This document shows positions 21,308 to 34,846 of a stretch of 64,000 nucleotides of DNA, piece after piece (position 1 is the first letter of the stretch; each line of letters opens with the position of its first letter). The notes beneath the pieces are model-generated. The model was not told the origin of the DNA. It searched no databases and saw only the letters and a program-made list of their open reading frames with translations. Position numbers and translations under genes: made by a program. Origin of the DNA: Enterobacter cloacae complex sp. ECNIH7 (lineage in GTDB: Bacteria; Pseudomonadota; Gammaproteobacteria; Enterobacterales; Enterobacteriaceae); NCBI RefSeq assembly GCF_002208095.1, contig NZ_CP017990.1, positions 4,774,001 through 4,838,000 of the forward strand, read 5' to 3'.

Positions 21308-23701
21308 TTAGCGTTTTGCCTGCCAGATACGGGCCTGATAATCACGGATTGAACGGTCAGAGCTGAACATACCGCAGCGGGCAGTGTTCAGAATGCACGC
21401 GCGGGTCCAGGCCTCCTGGTCGCGATACAGCACGTCGACCTGCTTTTGCGCTTCAACGTAGGCCGTGAAGTCCGCCATCACCAGATACGGGTCACCGCCG
21501 TGTTTGTCCATGCTGTGCAGCATCTGGTCAAACGCGTGCTTGTCGCCGTCGCTGTATTTACCGCTTTCCAGCTCCTTCAGCACCGCGTCGAGCACCTTGT
21601 CTTTCTTACGCCATTTCACCGGGTCATAGCCTTTGGCCTTGATGGCTTTCACCTCTTCCACGGTGTGGCCGAAGATAAAGATGTTCTCTTCACCCACCTT
21701 CTCGGCGATTTCGACGTTGGCCCCGTCGAGCGTACCGACGGTCAGCGCGCCGTTCAGCGCCAGCTTCATGTTGCCGGTACCGGACGCTTCTTTACCTGCG
21801 GTAGAGATCTGCTCGGAAATATCCGCCGCCGGGATCAGCATTTCAGCCGCCGAGACGCAGTAGTCCGGCAGGAACACCACCTTCAGCTTGTCGCCCACTT
21901 TCGGATCGCTGTTGATCGCCGCCGCCACTTTATTGATGGCGAGGATAATGTTTTTCGCCAGGTAGTAGCCCGGCGCCGCTTTCGCACCGAACAGGAACAC
22001 GCGCGGCACGCGGTCGGCCTGCGGATTCTCGCGGATCTCTTTGTACAGCGCCAGAATGTGCAGCAGGTTCAGGTGCTGACGTTTGTACTCGTGCAGACGT
22101 TTGATCTGAATGTCGAAAATGGCATTCGGGTTGATCTCAATCCCGGTACGCATTTTCACGAACTCAGCCAGGCGAACCTTGTTCTCCAGCTTGATCGCGC
22201 GGTACTGCTCGCGGAATTTCGCGTCGTCAGCCTGTTTTTCCAGGTGGATGAGCTGGTCCAGATCGTTGGCCCACTCTTTCTTCAGGGTCTTATCCAGCAG
22301 ATCGGCCAGCAGCGGGTTGCACTGCTTGATCCAGCGACGCGGCGTGATGCCGTTGGTCACGTTGTGGAATTTGGTCGGCCACAGCTGGTGGTATTCCGGG
22401 AAGAGATCTTTGACCACCAGATCCGAGTGCAGCGCCGCCACGCCGTTCACCGCAAAGCCGCTGACCACGCACATGTTCGCCATGCGCACCTGCTTATCGT
22501 GAACCACCGCCAGCTTCGCCCAGACCGCTTTGTTGCCTGGCCAGGTTTTATCCACCAGGATTTTAAACTGGTCGTTAATCTTGTTGATGATCTGCATGTG
22601 GCGCGGCAGCAGCGTTTTCACCAGCTTCTCATCCCAGCACTCGAGCGCCTCTGGCATCAGGGTGTGGTTGGTGTAGGCAAAGGTACGGCTGGTGATGGCC
22701 CAGGCGTCGTCCCAGCTCAGCTGATGCTCGTCGATCAGCACGCGCAGCAGTTCCGGGATCGCAATGGTCGGGTGCGTGTCATTGAGCTGAATCACTTCGA
22801 AGTCCGGCAGCTGCGCCAGCTTGCGGCCCGCCAGGTGATGGCGACGCAGAATGTCCGCCACGGAGCAGGCGCACTGGAAGTACTGTTGCATCAGGCGCAG
22901 CTTTTTACCGGCCAGGTGGTTGTCGTTCGGGTAGAGGACTTTGGTCAGCTTCTCGGCGTCGATGCCCTGCTGCTCGGCGCGCAGGAAATCGCCGTCGTTA
23001 AATTTGGTCAGGTTAAACGGATGCGCGTGCTTCGCCTGCCACAGACGCAGCGGCTGCGCCACGCCGTTACGGTAGCCGAGCACCGGCAGATCCCAGGCTT
23101 CGCCAGTGATGGTGAATGCCGGTTCCCAGAGACCCTGCTTTGTCACTTTCCCGCCAATGCCAACCTGTACGTCCAGCTGCGCGTTGTGGCGGAACCACGG
23201 ATAGGTATTGCGATGCCAGTCGTCCGGCGCTTCCATCTGATGCCCGTCGGCAAACGACTGACGGAACAGGCCGTACTGGTAGTTCAGACCATAGCCGATC
23301 GCTGACTGGCCGACGGTCGCCATGGAGTCAAGGAAACAGGCTGCCAGACGTCCCAGGCCGCCGTTGCCCAGCGCCGGGTCAATCTCTTCTTCGAGCAGGT
23401 CGGTCAGGTTAATGTCGTGTTCTTTGAGGACGTCACCGACGTCCTGATACCAGCCAAGGTTCAACAGGTTGTTGCCCGTCAGACGGCCAATCAGGAATTC
23501 CATAGAGATATAGTTCACGTGACGCTGGCCCTTAACAGGCTTCGCCACCGGTTGAGCATCCAGCTGCTCTGCGAGCGCACCGCTCACGGCCTGCCACCAC
23601 TGGTGAGGCGTCATCTCGTTTGCAGCATGAAGGCCAAAACGCTGCCACTGACGCGTCAGGGCAGCCTGGAATTGAGCTTTGTTGAAGGTAGGCTGTGACA
23701 T
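21308..23701 (-). CDS. malP: Maltodextrin phosphorylase
   Basis: A 797-residue GT35 phosphorylase that releases glucose-1-phosphate from maltodextrins. The pyridoxal phosphate lysine lies in [17 protein letters not shown]. The start [11 protein letters not shown] matches the E. coli length; 11 upstream codons are in frame but unsupported. Upstream are three repeats that fit MalT boxes. It is a paralogue of glgP at 30947-33394, with which it shares long blocks such as [14 protein letters not shown]. Confidence 0.97.
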   Translation of the reverse strand: MSQPTFNKAQFQAALTRQWQRFGLHAANEMTPHQWWQAVSGALAEQLDAQPVAKPVKGQRHVNYISMEFLIGRLTGNNLLNLGWYQDVGDVLKEHDINLTDLLEEEIDPALGNGGLGRLAACFLDSMATVGQSAIGYGLNYQYGLFRQSFADGHQMEAPDDWHRNTYPWFRHNAQLDVQVGIGGKVTKQGLWEPAFTITGEAWDLPVLGYRNGVAQPLRLWQAKHAHPFNLTKFNDGDFLRAEQQGIDAEKLTKVLYPNDNHLAGKKLRLMQQYFQCACSVADILRRHHLAGRKLAQLPDFEVIQLNDTHPTIAIPELLRVLIDEHQLSWDDAWAITSRTFAYTNHTLMPEALECWDEKLVKTLLPRHMQIINKINDQFKILVDKTWPGNKAVWAKLAVVHDKQVRMANMCVVSGFAVNGVAALHSDLVVKDLFPEYHQLWPTKFHNVTNGITPRRWIKQCNPLLADLLDKTLKKEWANDLDQLIHLEKQADDAKFREQYRAIKLENKVRLAEFVKMRTGIEINPNAIFDIQIKRLHEYKRQHLNLLHILALYKEIRENPQADRVPRVFLFGAKAAPGYYLAKNIILAINKVAAAINSDPKVGDKLKVVFLPDYCVSAAEMLIPAADISEQISTAGKEASGTGNMKLALNGALTVGTLDGANVEIAEKVGEENIFIFGHTVEEVKAIKAKGYDPVKWRKKDKVLDAVLKELESGKYSDGDKHAFDQMLHSMDKHGGDPYLVMADFTAYVEAQKQVDVLYRDQEAWTRACILNTARCGMFSSDRSIRDYQARIWQAKR

Positions 23702-23781
23702 AGGGGATCGGCATCCTTTAGAAAGAAAACACAAGTTGGCGCTAGTGTGCCTGGCTCATTTCCCCTCTTCCTCCTCCTGTG

Positions 23782-23814
23782 GGGGATTAGACAGGGAGGA
23801 GTAGCGGGGATGAG
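23782..23814 (-). promoter_or_regulatory. Tandem MalT boxes of the malPQ promoter
   Basis: Three directly repeated hexamer-type boxes, GGGGAT (23782), GGGAGG (23794) and GGGGAT (23806), are spaced 12 bases apart. This fits the GGGGAT/GAGG consensus of MalT and the position known for the E. coli malP promoter. MalT with maltotriose and ATP would activate from here. Confidence 0.65.
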
Positions 23815-24149
23815 CATAAAAGTGTGATCGAGGCCACTCTCAGAGCATAGTTCGAGTGTGCCCGGAAGATAAAAAAGTAATCGGGGAGAATGTCAAAGAA
23901 ATGAAATGCAGTTTCGGGTGAGATTAATCCGTTCTGAAATGATTACTTACGTAGAATAATAATTTAGTCATCGGGTTACATCTCCGGAGACTATTACTCT
24001 CACTCAACTTTACCCGCACTTTATTAAATTTGACGTCACTATACCTTTCTGAAACCAGTTTCAGCGCAGCGGCAATGTATACAGACAAGCCAGCGGTGAC
24101 GCGGCGTTACGGCCCTTTCGGGAAAGTTCCAACATTTGCCTGAATGTTT

Positions 24150-24165
24150 TGTGACAGAGTGCAAA
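24150..24165 (+). promoter_or_regulatory. CRP-cAMP site upstream of malT
   Basis: TGTGACAGAGTGCAAA has a perfect left half (TGTGA) and a degenerate right half. The same sequence context is known at the catabolite-controlled E. coli malT promoter. Confidence 0.65.
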
Positions 24166-24233
24166 TTCAGAACCACAAAACCCAGACATAACTTGCAATA
24201 GTTCTCTTTCTGTTCGACCTTATATCGTATTAA

Positions 24234-26993
<2,760 letters not shown>

Positions 26994-27011
26994 GTTTTGT
27001 GCGGCCTGATG

Positions 27012-27087
27012 CCCTCACCCGGGCCCTCTCCCACAGGGAGAGGGAGAAAGTTTTGTAGGTCGGGTGAGCGCAGCGCCACCCGACACA
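27012..27087. repeat. REP-like repeats between malT and glpR
   Basis: Two elements lie in tandem. One is a CCCTCACCC-family hairpin (27012-27049, with the GCGGCCTGATG flank before it). The other is a REP palindrome (27053-27087) with GTCGGGTGAGCGC and GCGCCACCCGAC arms. K-12 has the rtc RNA-repair genes here; they are absent. Confidence 0.75.
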
Positions 27088-27091
27088 AGTC

Positions 27092-27850
27092 CTAGCACAA
27101 TTCCAGCTGCAAATTATTATCTTTAATCACCTGCATCACGCCCGCTGGCGGCATCACGTCGGTGTAGACCGCATCCACCATGCTGATGCTGCCCATGTTT
27201 ACCATCGCATTTCGACCAAACTTCGAATGGTCCACCACCAGCATCACGTGGCGTGAGTTCTCAATAATCGCGCGCTTGGTGCGCACCTCGTGATAATCAA
27301 ACTCCAGCAGCGAGCCGTCGCTGTCGATGCCGCTGATCCCGAGAATGCCGAAGTCGAGGCGGAACTGAGAGATAAAATCGAGGGTCGCTTCGCCGATAAT
27401 CCCGCCGTCGCGGCTGCGCAGTTCGCCGCCCGCGAGGATGATGCGGAAGTCATCTTTCTGCATCAGGGTATTGGCCACGTTCAGGTTGTTCGTGACCACG
27501 CGCAGGTTCTCGTGATCCAGCAGCGCATGGGCGACCGCTTCCGGCGTCGTGCCGATATCAATAAACAGCGTCGCGCCGTTCGGGATCTGGCTGGCGACCT
27601 TGCGGGCAATGCGCTCTTTCTCTGCCGTCTGCGTGGCTTTACGGTCATGCCAGGAGGTATTGACCGAACTGGACGGCAGCGCCGCGCCGCCGTGGTGGCG
27701 AAGAATGCGGTTCTGATCGGCCAGGTCATTCAGGTCACGACGGATGGTTTGTGGGCTGACGGCAAACTGCTCCACCAGCTCTTCGGTGCTGACGTATCCC
27801 TGTTTTTTTACCAGTTCGATAATAGCGTCATGACGTTGTGTTTGTTTCAT
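27092..27850 (-). CDS. glpR: GlpR, repressor of the glycerol-3-phosphate regulon
   Basis: A 252-residue DeoR-family repressor. The N-terminal winged helix (GYVSTEELVEQFAVSPQTIRR region) has a frame that reads continuously through the recognition helix. The C-terminal effector domain binds glycerol-3-phosphate and contains IGTTPEAVAHAL and GGIIGEATLDF. E. coli K-12 MG1655 carries a frameshifted glpR, whereas this copy is intact. The start is the ATG at MKQTQRHDAI; a TTG one codon earlier is not preferred. Confidence 0.96.
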   Translation of the reverse strand: MKQTQRHDAIIELVKKQGYVSTEELVEQFAVSPQTIRRDLNDLADQNRILRHHGGAALPSSSVNTSWHDRKATQTAEKERIARKVASQIPNGATLFIDIGTTPEAVAHALLDHENLRVVTNNLNVANTLMQKDDFRIILAGGELRSRDGGIIGEATLDFISQFRLDFGILGISGIDSDGSLLEFDYHEVRTKRAIIENSRHVMLVVDHSKFGRNAMVNMGSISMVDAVYTDVMPPAGVMQVIKDNNLQLELC

Positions 27851-27866
27851 CAATTATCCCTGAGAA

Positions 27867-28697
27867 TTATGTTCGTTTTCGCGCATGGAGCGTGTCGGCA
27901 AAGGCCATCGCAAGCCCCACGGCCAGCCCGGCAACGTGTGCACCGTTGGCGATAGACATACCAAACAGATCAAACCACCCGGCAATTAGCCATATTAACG
28001 CAAAGGTTATTAATCCGCGCTGCAGATAGATGCCGCTTTCCGGATCGCGCTCCCCGCGAAGCCAGACATAGCCCATCAGGGCGTACACGACGCCCGACAG
28101 CCCGCCGAACCACGGCCCGCTAAACTTGTGCTGCACATAGCCGCTGAGCAGGGCGCTGATAAGGGTGATAACGATCAGCTTGCCGCTGCCCAGACGCTTT
28201 TCAACGGCGCCGCCGAGATACCACCACCAGAGCAGGTTGAAGAGGATATGCATCACCGAGAAGTGCATCAGCGCGTGGCTAAAGTAGCGCCAGAGGTCAA
28301 ACTCAAGAGACGGGTCATAGGGCCAGGCCAGAGCAATCATCACGCTCTGGTCGCCCACCACGTTCATGATAATAAAGACGATAATGCAGGCCGCCATCAG
28401 CAGCAGCGTAAACGGACCCGCGCGCTCGCGGATGGTGGCGAGGAAGGGAAAACGGCTGTAGTGCAATCCGCTGTCGGTCTGCCCGGACTGCCAGCTGGCC
28501 GCCAGATAGCGCGGGTCGCCGGGGTTCTCAAGAAAACGCGCCAGCTCTTCGTTTACGCGCGCGGCCTGGCTCTCGTCGGCCAGCCAGACGTCGGTCTGTG
28601 TATGTTGCTGAATGGTCAGAATAACGCCCTGCGTCGCCATATAGTCGACAAACGCCTGGGCGACGCGCGGGTTGGTAAAAGAGGTGATCATCAACAT
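27867..28697 (-). CDS. glpG: Rhomboid intramembrane serine protease GlpG
   Basis: The protein is 276 residues from the start [11 protein letters not shown] soluble N-terminal domain (about 1-65) is followed by six membrane helices. The catalytic dyad is intact: S201 in [11 protein letters not shown] and H254 in [24 protein letters not shown] is the conserved L1/TM2-TM3 stretch. It sits between glpE and glpR; its link to glycerol metabolism is only by position. The nine upstream in-frame codons lack support. Confidence 0.96.
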   Translation of the reverse strand: MLMITSFTNPRVAQAFVDYMATQGVILTIQQHTQTDVWLADESQAARVNEELARFLENPGDPRYLAASWQSGQTDSGLHYSRFPFLATIRERAGPFTLLLMAACIIVFIIMNVVGDQSVMIALAWPYDPSLEFDLWRYFSHALMHFSVMHILFNLLWWWYLGGAVEKRLGSGKLIVITLISALLSGYVQHKFSGPWFGGLSGVVYALMGYVWLRGERDPESGIYLQRGLITFALIWLIAGWFDLFGMSIANGAHVAGLAVGLAMAFADTLHARKRT

Positions 28698-28744
28698 GGG
28701 CAGCGGTCGCTTATTTCCACACAAAAGGGGACAGTATAGCGGGA

Positions 28745-29077
28745 TCAGCGCTCAAAAGCGTATTCCACTTCTGCCGGGAAATGACGATGCCAGGCATCGA
28801 AGCCGCCGTCGACGCTGTATACCGCGTCGTAGCCCTGCTGAAGCAGATACTGCGCCGCGCCCTTGCTGCTGTTGCCGTGGTAGCACATGACCATGACCGG
28901 CGTCTCGAAGTCGTTATCGCGCATAAACGCGCCCAGCGTGTCGTTAGTGAGATGAAACGCGCCCGGCGTATGGCCCATCGCAAAACTCTGCGGATCGCGG
29001 ATGTCCACCAACACCGCTTTTCCCTGGTGCATCTTCTGGTGGGCTTCTTCTACGTTAATACATTCAAACTGATCCAT
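28745..29077 (-). CDS. glpE: Thiosulfate sulfurtransferase GlpE
   Basis: A single-domain rhodanese of 110 residues. The active-site cysteine is C65 in [12 protein letters not shown]. It transfers sulphane sulphur from thiosulphate to cyanide in vitro, and its preferred physiological acceptor is thioredoxin. The start MDQFECINV matches the family; a frame extending 16 codons upstream is not supported. It is first in glpE-glpG-glpR and diverges from glpD. Confidence 0.94.
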   Translation of the reverse strand: MDQFECINVEEAHQKMHQGKAVLVDIRDPQSFAMGHTPGAFHLTNDTLGAFMRDNDFETPVMVMCYHGNSSKGAAQYLLQQGYDAVYSVDGGFDAWHRHFPAEVEYAFER

Positions 29078-29117
29078 GGTGTTCTCTTTCTGTTGTTCAG
29101 GTTGGGTGCGCGCTGAT

Positions 29118-29156
29118 GCCCTCACCCCAGCCCTCTCCCACGGGGAGAGGGAGAAA
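29118..29156. repeat. REP-like palindrome upstream of glpE
   Basis: CCCTCACCCCAGCCCTCTCC and GGGGAGAGGGAGAA, preceded by CTGATG, match the CCCTCACCC family. It lies in the glpE-glpD divergent region rather than after a gene, which is unusual for this window. Confidence 0.72.
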
Positions 29157-29249
29157 AGTTAGTGGCACTATTTTACCCCGTAGTGTACGTCCTGGCGGCG
29201 GGTAAACGCCATTATGTTATCCATATCACTCTAAATTGTTTTTTTGATG

Positions 29250-29278
29250 TTACCAAAAGCGCGTTCCTTTGCTATTAT
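29250..29278 (+). promoter_or_regulatory. Predicted sigma-70 promoter of glpD
   Basis: TTACCA (-35) and TATTAT (-10) are separated by 17 bases. The GlpR operators begin inside the -10 element, a position that would block initiation. Confidence 0.5.
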
Positions 29279-29294
29279 GAGCGATATCGAACAT
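29277..29294. promoter_or_regulatory. GlpR operator 1 of glpD
   Basis: ATGAGCGATATCGAACAT is a good imperfect palindrome with the AGCG-ATAT-CGAA core of GlpR operators. It overlaps the predicted -10 region. Confidence 0.65.
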
Positions 29295-29296
29295 TT

Positions 29297-29314
29297 CTGA
29301 GCTTTAACGAAAGT
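29297..29314. promoter_or_regulatory. GlpR operator 2 of glpD
   Basis: The 12-base core AGCTTTAACGAA aligns with the core of operator 1, and the two centres are exactly 20 bases apart, two helical turns. Tandem operators are known at E. coli glpD. Confidence 0.55.
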
Positions 29315-29327
29315 GCATGAGGGTGTT

Positions 29328-30836
29328 ATGGAAACCAAAGATCTGATTGTGATAGGCGGTGGCATCAACGGTGCCGGTATTGCGGTCGATGCCGCAGGAC
29401 GCGGTTTATCCGTATTGATGCTGGAAGCTAACGATCTCGCCTGCGCGACGTCGTCCGCCAGCTCCAAACTGATTCACGGTGGCCTGCGCTACCTGGAACA
29501 CTACGAATTCCGCCTGGTCAGTGAAGCACTGGCCGAACGTGAAGTGCTGCTGAAGATGGCGCCGCATCTGGCGATTCCGATGCGCTTCCGCCTGCCCCAT
29601 CGCCCGCATCTGCGTCCGGCGTGGATGATCCGTATTGGTCTGTTTATGTACGATCATCTGGGTAAACGCACCAGCCTCCCGGGTTCGAAAGGTTTGCGTT
29701 TTGGCTCAGAATCGGTCCTTAAGCCTGAAATCGTGCGCGGTTTCGAATATTCAGACTGTTGGGTGGACGACGCGCGCCTGGTGCTGGCGAATGCCCAGAT
29801 GGTCGAGAAGAAAGGTGGCGAGGTGAAAACCCGTACCCGCGCGACCTCTGCACGTCGTGAAAACGGCCTGTGGATTGTGGAAGCGGAAGACATCGATACC
29901 GGCGAGAAATTCAGCTGGAAAGCACGCGGCCTGGTGAACGCTACCGGCCCGTGGGTGAAGCAGTTCTTCGACGACGGCATGCATCTGCCTTCGCCGTACG
30001 GCATTCGCCTGATCAAGGGCAGCCACATTGTGGTACCGCGCGTGCATACCCAGAAGCAGGCCTACATTCTGCAGAACGAAGACAAGCGCATCGTGTTTGT
30101 GATCCCGTGGATGGACGAATTCTCGATCATCGGCACCACCGACGTGGAGTACAAAGGCGATCCGAAGAACGTCGAGATCGATGAGAGCGAAGTGAACTAC
30201 CTGCTCAAAGTGTATAACGCGCACTTCAGGAAGCAGCTGTCACGCGATGACGTGGTCTGGACCTACTCCGGCGTGCGTCCGCTGTGCGATGACGAGTCTG
30301 ACTCACCGCAGGCGATTACCCGCGACTATACGCTCGATATTCACGACGTTGACGGTCAGGCGCCGCTGCTTTCCGTGTTTGGCGGCAAGCTGACCACCTA
30401 CCGCAAGCTGGCCGAGCACGCGCTGGAAAAACTGGCGCCGTACTATAAAGGCATTGGCCCGGCATGGACCAAAGGCGCGGTACTGCCCGGCGGTGATATC
30501 GGCGACAATCGCGATGATTACGCCGCGAAGCTGCGCCGTCGCTTCCCGTTCATCACCGAAGGGATGGCGCGCCACTATGCCCGCACCTACGGCAGCAATA
30601 CCGAGCTGTTCCTGGCCGACGCGAAGGACATTGCGGATCTGGGCGAGCATTTCGGCCACGAGCTGTACGAAGCCGAGCTGCGCTACCTGGTTGAGCACGA
30701 GTGGGTTCGTCGTCTGGATGATGCTATCTGGCGTCGTACCAAAGAAGGTATGTGGCTAAACGCCGAGCAGCAGTCTCGCGTGGCGCAGTGGTTACTGCAA
30801 AATGCGGGGAAGCGTGAGCTGTCGCTGGCGTCGTAA
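29328..30836 (+). CDS. glpD: Aerobic glycerol-3-phosphate dehydrogenase
   Basis: A 502-residue flavoprotein of the inner membrane that oxidises glycerol-3-phosphate to dihydroxyacetone phosphate and passes electrons to ubiquinone. The FAD-binding dinucleotide motif VIGGGINGAGIAVDAAGRG is at the N terminus, with the family signature SSKLIHGGLRYLEHYEF near residue 45. I chose METKDLIVIGG as the start; the frame begins five codons earlier. GlpR, encoded divergently nearby, should repress it through the two operators. Confidence 0.97.
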   Translation: METKDLIVIGGGINGAGIAVDAAGRGLSVLMLEANDLACATSSASSKLIHGGLRYLEHYEFRLVSEALAEREVLLKMAPHLAIPMRFRLPHRPHLRPAWMIRIGLFMYDHLGKRTSLPGSKGLRFGSESVLKPEIVRGFEYSDCWVDDARLVLANAQMVEKKGGEVKTRTRATSARRENGLWIVEAEDIDTGEKFSWKARGLVNATGPWVKQFFDDGMHLPSPYGIRLIKGSHIVVPRVHTQKQAYILQNEDKRIVFVIPWMDEFSIIGTTDVEYKGDPKNVEIDESEVNYLLKVYNAHFRKQLSRDDVVWTYSGVRPLCDDESDSPQAITRDYTLDIHDVDGQAPLLSVFGGKLTTYRKLAEHALEKLAPYYKGIGPAWTKGAVLPGGDIGDNRDDYAAKLRRRFPFITEGMARHYARTYGSNTELFLADAKDIADLGEHFGHELYEAELRYLVEHEWVRRLDDAIWRRTKEGMWLNAEQQSRVAQWLLQNAGKRELSLAS

Positions 30837-30856
30837 TACGATCGGTGCGGTCTGAT

Positions 30857-30941
30857 GCCCCCTCACCCTAACCCTCTCCCCGAAGGGGAGAGGGGACTTT
30901 AACACCCTCTCCCCTTTGGGGAGAGGGCTGGGGTGAGGGGT
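30857..30941. repeat. Head-to-head pair of REP-like repeats between glpD and glgP
   Basis: Two CCCTCACCC-family units face each other (30858-30895 and 30904-30940). The whole 85 bases could fold into one long hairpin, or each unit into its own. It separates two convergent genes and probably serves as their shared 3' end. Confidence 0.8.
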
Positions 30942-30946
30942 TGTTT

Positions 30947-33394
30947 TTACAACCTTACCGGATCAATATGCCAGATCGTCTCGGCATACTCCTTGATGGT
31001 CCTGTCGGACGAGAAATAGCCCATATTGGCGATGTTATACATCGCGGCGCTGGTCCACTTCTCCTGCTGACGGTACAGCTCGTCAACCTTATCCTGACAG
31101 TCCACGTAGCTGCGATAATCCGCCAGCACCTGGTAGTGATCGCCAAAGTTAATCAGCGAATCCACCAGATCGCGATAGCGGCTCGGTTCATCCGGGCTAA
31201 ACACGCCGGTCGCGATCTGCGTCAGCACCTGACGTAACTCTTCATCCTCTTCGTAATACTGACGCGGCGAGTAGCCTTTCCTGCGCAGCGCCTCCACCTC
31301 TTCCGTCGTGTTACCGAAGATAAAGATATTTTCTTCGCCCACGTGCTCCAGCATCTCGACGTTCGCCCCGTCAAGCGTACCAATGGTCAGCGCGCCGTTA
31401 AGGGCAAACTTCATGTTACTGGTGCCGGATGCCTCCGTACCCGCCGTAGAAATCTGCTCAGAGAGATCCGCCGCCGGGATGATCATCTGCGCCAGGCTCA
31501 CGCTGTAGTTAGGAATGAACACCACCTTCAGCTTGTCGCCAATGTCCGGATCCTGGTTGACCACCTTCGCCACATCGTTGATGAGATGAATAATGTGCTT
31601 CGCCATGTAGTAGGCGGAAGCCGCCTTACCGGCGAAGATCTTCACGCGCGGTACCCATTCGGCCGTTGGATCGGCCTTGATGCGGTTGTAATGGGTGATC
31701 ACGTGCAGCACGTTCATCAGCTGACGCTTGTATTCGTGGATGCGTTTGATCTGAACGTCGAACAGCGCTTTCGGGTTTGCCACCACGTTGAGGTGCATCG
31801 CCAGCCAGACCGCCAGACGCTTTTTGTTCAGCAGCTTGGCTTCGCGCACGGCTTTGTTCACCGTCGGGAAATCAATATGCTGTTCCAGCTCGCTCAGCTG
31901 GCTCAAGTCGGTACGCCAGGTACGGCCGATATTCTCGTCCAGCACCTCAGAGAGCGGCTGGTTGGCCAGCGCCAGCCAGCGGCGCGGCGTCACGCCGTTG
32001 GTCACGTTGCAGAACCGCGTCGGGAAGATTTTCGCGAAGTCCGCAAAAAGCGACTGCACCATCAGGTTCGAGTGGAGCTCGGACACGCCGTTGACCTTGT
32101 GGCTGATGACGACCGCCAGCCAGGCCATGCGCACGCGGCGCCCGTTCGATTCATCAATGATGGAAGCGCGGCTCAGCAGCCCGGTATCGTTCGGGTATTG
32201 CTCCTGCAGGGTCTTGAGGAAGTAGTCGTTAATCTCAAAGATAATCTGCAGATGGCGCGGCAGGATTTTGCCGAGCATGTCCACCGGCCACGTTTCCAGC
32301 GCTTCGCTCATCAGCGTGTGGTTGGTATAGGAGAACACCTGACAGGTCACTTCAAACGCGTCATCCCAGCTGAACTTATGCTCGTCAATCAGCAGGCGCA
32401 TCAGCTCCGGAATGGAGAGCACCGGGTGGGTGTCGTTAAGGTGGATCGCGGTTTTCTCCGCCAGGTTGGCGTAGGTTTTGTGCAGCTGATGGTGGCGGCT
32501 GAGGATGTCCTGAATGGTCGCCGAAACGAGGAAATACTCCTGACGCAGGCGCAGCTCGCGGCCGGAGTAGGTCGAGTCATCCGGGTACAGCACGCGGGAC
32601 ACGTTCTCGGAGTGGTTTTTATCTTCCACCGCCGCAAAGTAGTCACCCTGGTTGAATTTACCGGGGTTAATCTCGCTACTGGCCTGGGCGCTCCACAGGC
32701 GCAGCGTGTTGGTGGCATCGGTGTCATAGCCGGGGATAATCTGGTCGTAGGCCACGGCCAGGATCTCTTCCGTTTCTACCCAGCGGGATTTTTTGCCTTC
32801 CTGCTGGATACGTCCGCCAAAGCGCACCTTGTAGCGCGTATTGTGGCGCTTAAACTCCCACGGGTTGCCGTACTCCAGCCAGTAGTCCGGCGACTCTTTC
32901 TGGCGCCCGTCAACGATGTTCTGTTTGAACATACCGTAGTCGTAGCGAATACCGTAGCCTCTGCCCGGCAGCGCCAGCGTTGCCAGCGAGTCGAGGAAGC
33001 AGGCGGCGAGACGCCCCAGGCCGCCGTTGCCGAGGCCCGGGTCGTTCTCTTCGTCGATCAGTTCTTCTAAATCTAACCCCATCTCTTCCAGGGCGGTTTT
33101 GACGTCGTCATAAATACCGAGCGACAACAGCGCGTTGGAAAGCGTGCGGCCAATCAAAAATTCCATCGACAGGTAGTAAACCTGACGCGTTTCCTGCGAG
33201 AGCTGGGCGCGGTTTGAGCGCAGCCAGCGTTCAACTAAGCGGTCACGCACCGCAAACAGGGTGGCGTTCAGCCACTCGTGTTTGTTGGCGATAACCGGAT
33301 CTTTCCCGATGGTGAACATCAGCTTGTAGGCGATGGAGTGCTTTAACGCCTCAACGCTGAGCGTGGGTGAAGAGTAGCTAAATGGAGCGTTCAT
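30947..33394 (-). CDS. glgP: Glycogen phosphorylase
   Basis: An 815-residue GT35 phosphorylase that removes glucose-1-phosphate from glycogen ends, producing the limit dextrin that GlgX debranches. The pyridoxal phosphate lysine lies in [17 protein letters not shown]. The conserved C terminus is [21 protein letters not shown] without gaps. It is last in glgBXCAP, 18 bases after glgA. It is a paralogue of malP, encoded on the same strand about 7 kb away. Confidence 0.97.
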   Translation of the reverse strand: MNAPFSYSSPTLSVEALKHSIAYKLMFTIGKDPVIANKHEWLNATLFAVRDRLVERWLRSNRAQLSQETRQVYYLSMEFLIGRTLSNALLSLGIYDDVKTALEEMGLDLEELIDEENDPGLGNGGLGRLAACFLDSLATLALPGRGYGIRYDYGMFKQNIVDGRQKESPDYWLEYGNPWEFKRHNTRYKVRFGGRIQQEGKKSRWVETEEILAVAYDQIIPGYDTDATNTLRLWSAQASSEINPGKFNQGDYFAAVEDKNHSENVSRVLYPDDSTYSGRELRLRQEYFLVSATIQDILSRHHQLHKTYANLAEKTAIHLNDTHPVLSIPELMRLLIDEHKFSWDDAFEVTCQVFSYTNHTLMSEALETWPVDMLGKILPRHLQIIFEINDYFLKTLQEQYPNDTGLLSRASIIDESNGRRVRMAWLAVVISHKVNGVSELHSNLMVQSLFADFAKIFPTRFCNVTNGVTPRRWLALANQPLSEVLDENIGRTWRTDLSQLSELEQHIDFPTVNKAVREAKLLNKKRLAVWLAMHLNVVANPKALFDVQIKRIHEYKRQLMNVLHVITHYNRIKADPTAEWVPRVKIFAGKAASAYYMAKHIIHLINDVAKVVNQDPDIGDKLKVVFIPNYSVSLAQMIIPAADLSEQISTAGTEASGTSNMKFALNGALTIGTLDGANVEMLEHVGEENIFIFGNTTEEVEALRRKGYSPRQYYEEDEELRQVLTQIATGVFSPDEPSRYRDLVDSLINFGDHYQVLADYRSYVDCQDKVDELYRQQEKWTSAAMYNIANMGYFSSDRTIKEYAETIWHIDPVRL

Positions 33395-33412
33395 ATCAGT
33401 AACTTCGCCTCG

Positions 33413-34846
33413 TTACATCAAGCGTTGATAGAGATCGCGGTATGACTGCGCCGCGACATGCCAGCTAAAGTCCATGGACATCGCCTGACGCTGAACGTAA
33501 CGCCAGAGCGATGGACGGGACCACAAGACGAAAGCACGCCGAATCGCCCGAAGCAGCGACCAGGCATTACTGTCCTCAAAGACAAACCCGCTGGCGATAC
33601 CGTCCGCCAGGTTTTCCAGAGAGCTATCGGATACGGTGTCCGCCAGCCCGCCCGTGCGGCGCACCAGCGGCAGCGTGCCGTATTTCAGGCCGTACAGCTG
33701 CGTCAGGCCGCAGGGTTCGAAACGGCTCGGCACCAGGATGACGTCCGCGCCGCCCATGATGCGGTGCGAGAACGCTTCGTGGTAGCCAATCTGCACGCCC
33801 ACCTGCCCCGGATGTTCCGCCGCGGCGGCAAGGAAACCTTCCTGCAGCACCGGGTCGCCCGCGCCGAGCAGCGCCAGCTGTCCGCCCTGCTCCAGTAAAC
33901 CGGGCAGCGCCTCCAGCACCAGATCCAGCCCTTTCTGGCTGGTCAGGCGGCTGACCACCGCGAACAGCGGCACTTTGTCGTTAACCTTCAGGCCCATCGC
34001 AATCTGCAGCTGGCGTTTGTTTTCCGCTTTGTCCTCCACGGAATCACGTCCATAGCGAGCCGCCAGCAGGAGATCGGTCTCCGGGCTCCAGATCTGTTCA
34101 TCCACGCCGTTCAGAATGCCCGACAGGCGACCTTCGCGGTGGCGCTGTTGCAGCAACCCTTCCATGCCGTAGCCAAACTCCGGCTGGGTGATCTCACGCG
34201 CGTAGGTCGGGCTCACCGCCGTGATGTGATCGGCGTAGTACAGCCCGGCTTTCAGGAACGAGATCTGCCCGTTAAATTCCAGCCCGTGCATGTTATAGAA
34301 CGATAATGGCAGATCGATTTCACTCATGTGATGGGCATAGTACATCCCCTGATACGCCAGGTTGTGCACGGTAAAGACCGATTTGGCCGGATGGCCGCGC
34401 GCCGCGAGATACGCCGGGGCAAGCCCGGCGTGCCAGTCGTGCGCGTGCACCACATCCGGGCGCCAGAACGGATCCAGCCCCGTCGCCATTTCTGCCCCGA
34501 CCCAGCCGAGCAGCGCAAAGCGCAGCACGTTATCGGTGTAGGCGAACAGGTTCGTATCGTGATACGGGCTGCCCGGTCGATCGTATAAGTGCGGCGCGTC
34601 GATCAGGTAAATCCCTACGCCGTTGTAATGTCCAAACAGCAGGGTGATGCGTCCGGCGAAAGTCTCACGGCGGGTCACCACTTTTGCATCGGGAATACCA
34701 CGCCGGATATCCGGAAAGGCGGGCAGCAGGACTCGGGTATCCACGCCTCCGGCGATTTGCGCCGCCGGTAATGCACCCAGAACATCTGCCAGACCGCCCG
34801 TTTTTAATAACGGGAACATCTCAGAACATACATGTAAAACCTGCAT
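33413..34846 (-). CDS. glgA: Glycogen synthase
   Basis: A 477-residue GT5 enzyme that adds glucose from ADP-glucose to growing glycogen chains. The ADP-glucose motif KTGGL begins at K15, and the C-terminal glucosyltransferase motif is [18 protein letters not shown]. Two ATGs stand in tandem. I prefer the second ([10 protein letters not shown]), which has GGAG with a five-base spacer and overlaps the glgC stop by one base; the first leaves only two bases after GGAG. Confidence 0.96.
   Translation of the reverse strand: MQVLHVCSEMFPLLKTGGLADVLGALPAAQIAGGVDTRVLLPAFPDIRRGIPDAKVVTRRETFAGRITLLFGHYNGVGIYLIDAPHLYDRPGSPYHDTNLFAYTDNVLRFALLGWVGAEMATGLDPFWRPDVVHAHDWHAGLAPAYLAARGHPAKSVFTVHNLAYQGMYYAHHMSEIDLPLSFYNMHGLEFNGQISFLKAGLYYADHITAVSPTYAREITQPEFGYGMEGLLQQRHREGRLSGILNGVDEQIWSPETDLLLAARYGRDSVEDKAENKRQLQIAMGLKVNDKVPLFAVVSRLTSQKGLDLVLEALPGLLEQGGQLALLGAGDPVLQEGFLAAAAEHPGQVGVQIGYHEAFSHRIMGGADVILVPSRFEPCGLTQLYGLKYGTLPLVRRTGGLADTVSDSSLENLADGIASGFVFEDSNAWSLLRAIRRAFVLWSRPSLWRYVQRQAMSMDFSWHVAAQSYRDLYQRLM

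Noticed and set aside
21446..23305. A 619-codon open frame on the plus strand inside malP
   Set aside because: It lies fully antisense to malP, shows no recognisable domain and reflects GC-rich codon bias. The similar frame inside glgP (31343-33070) has the same cause.
30947..33394. glgP and malP as a recent duplication
   Set aside because: They share motifs but differ in length and in much of the sequence, as the two ancient paralogues do in all enterobacteria.
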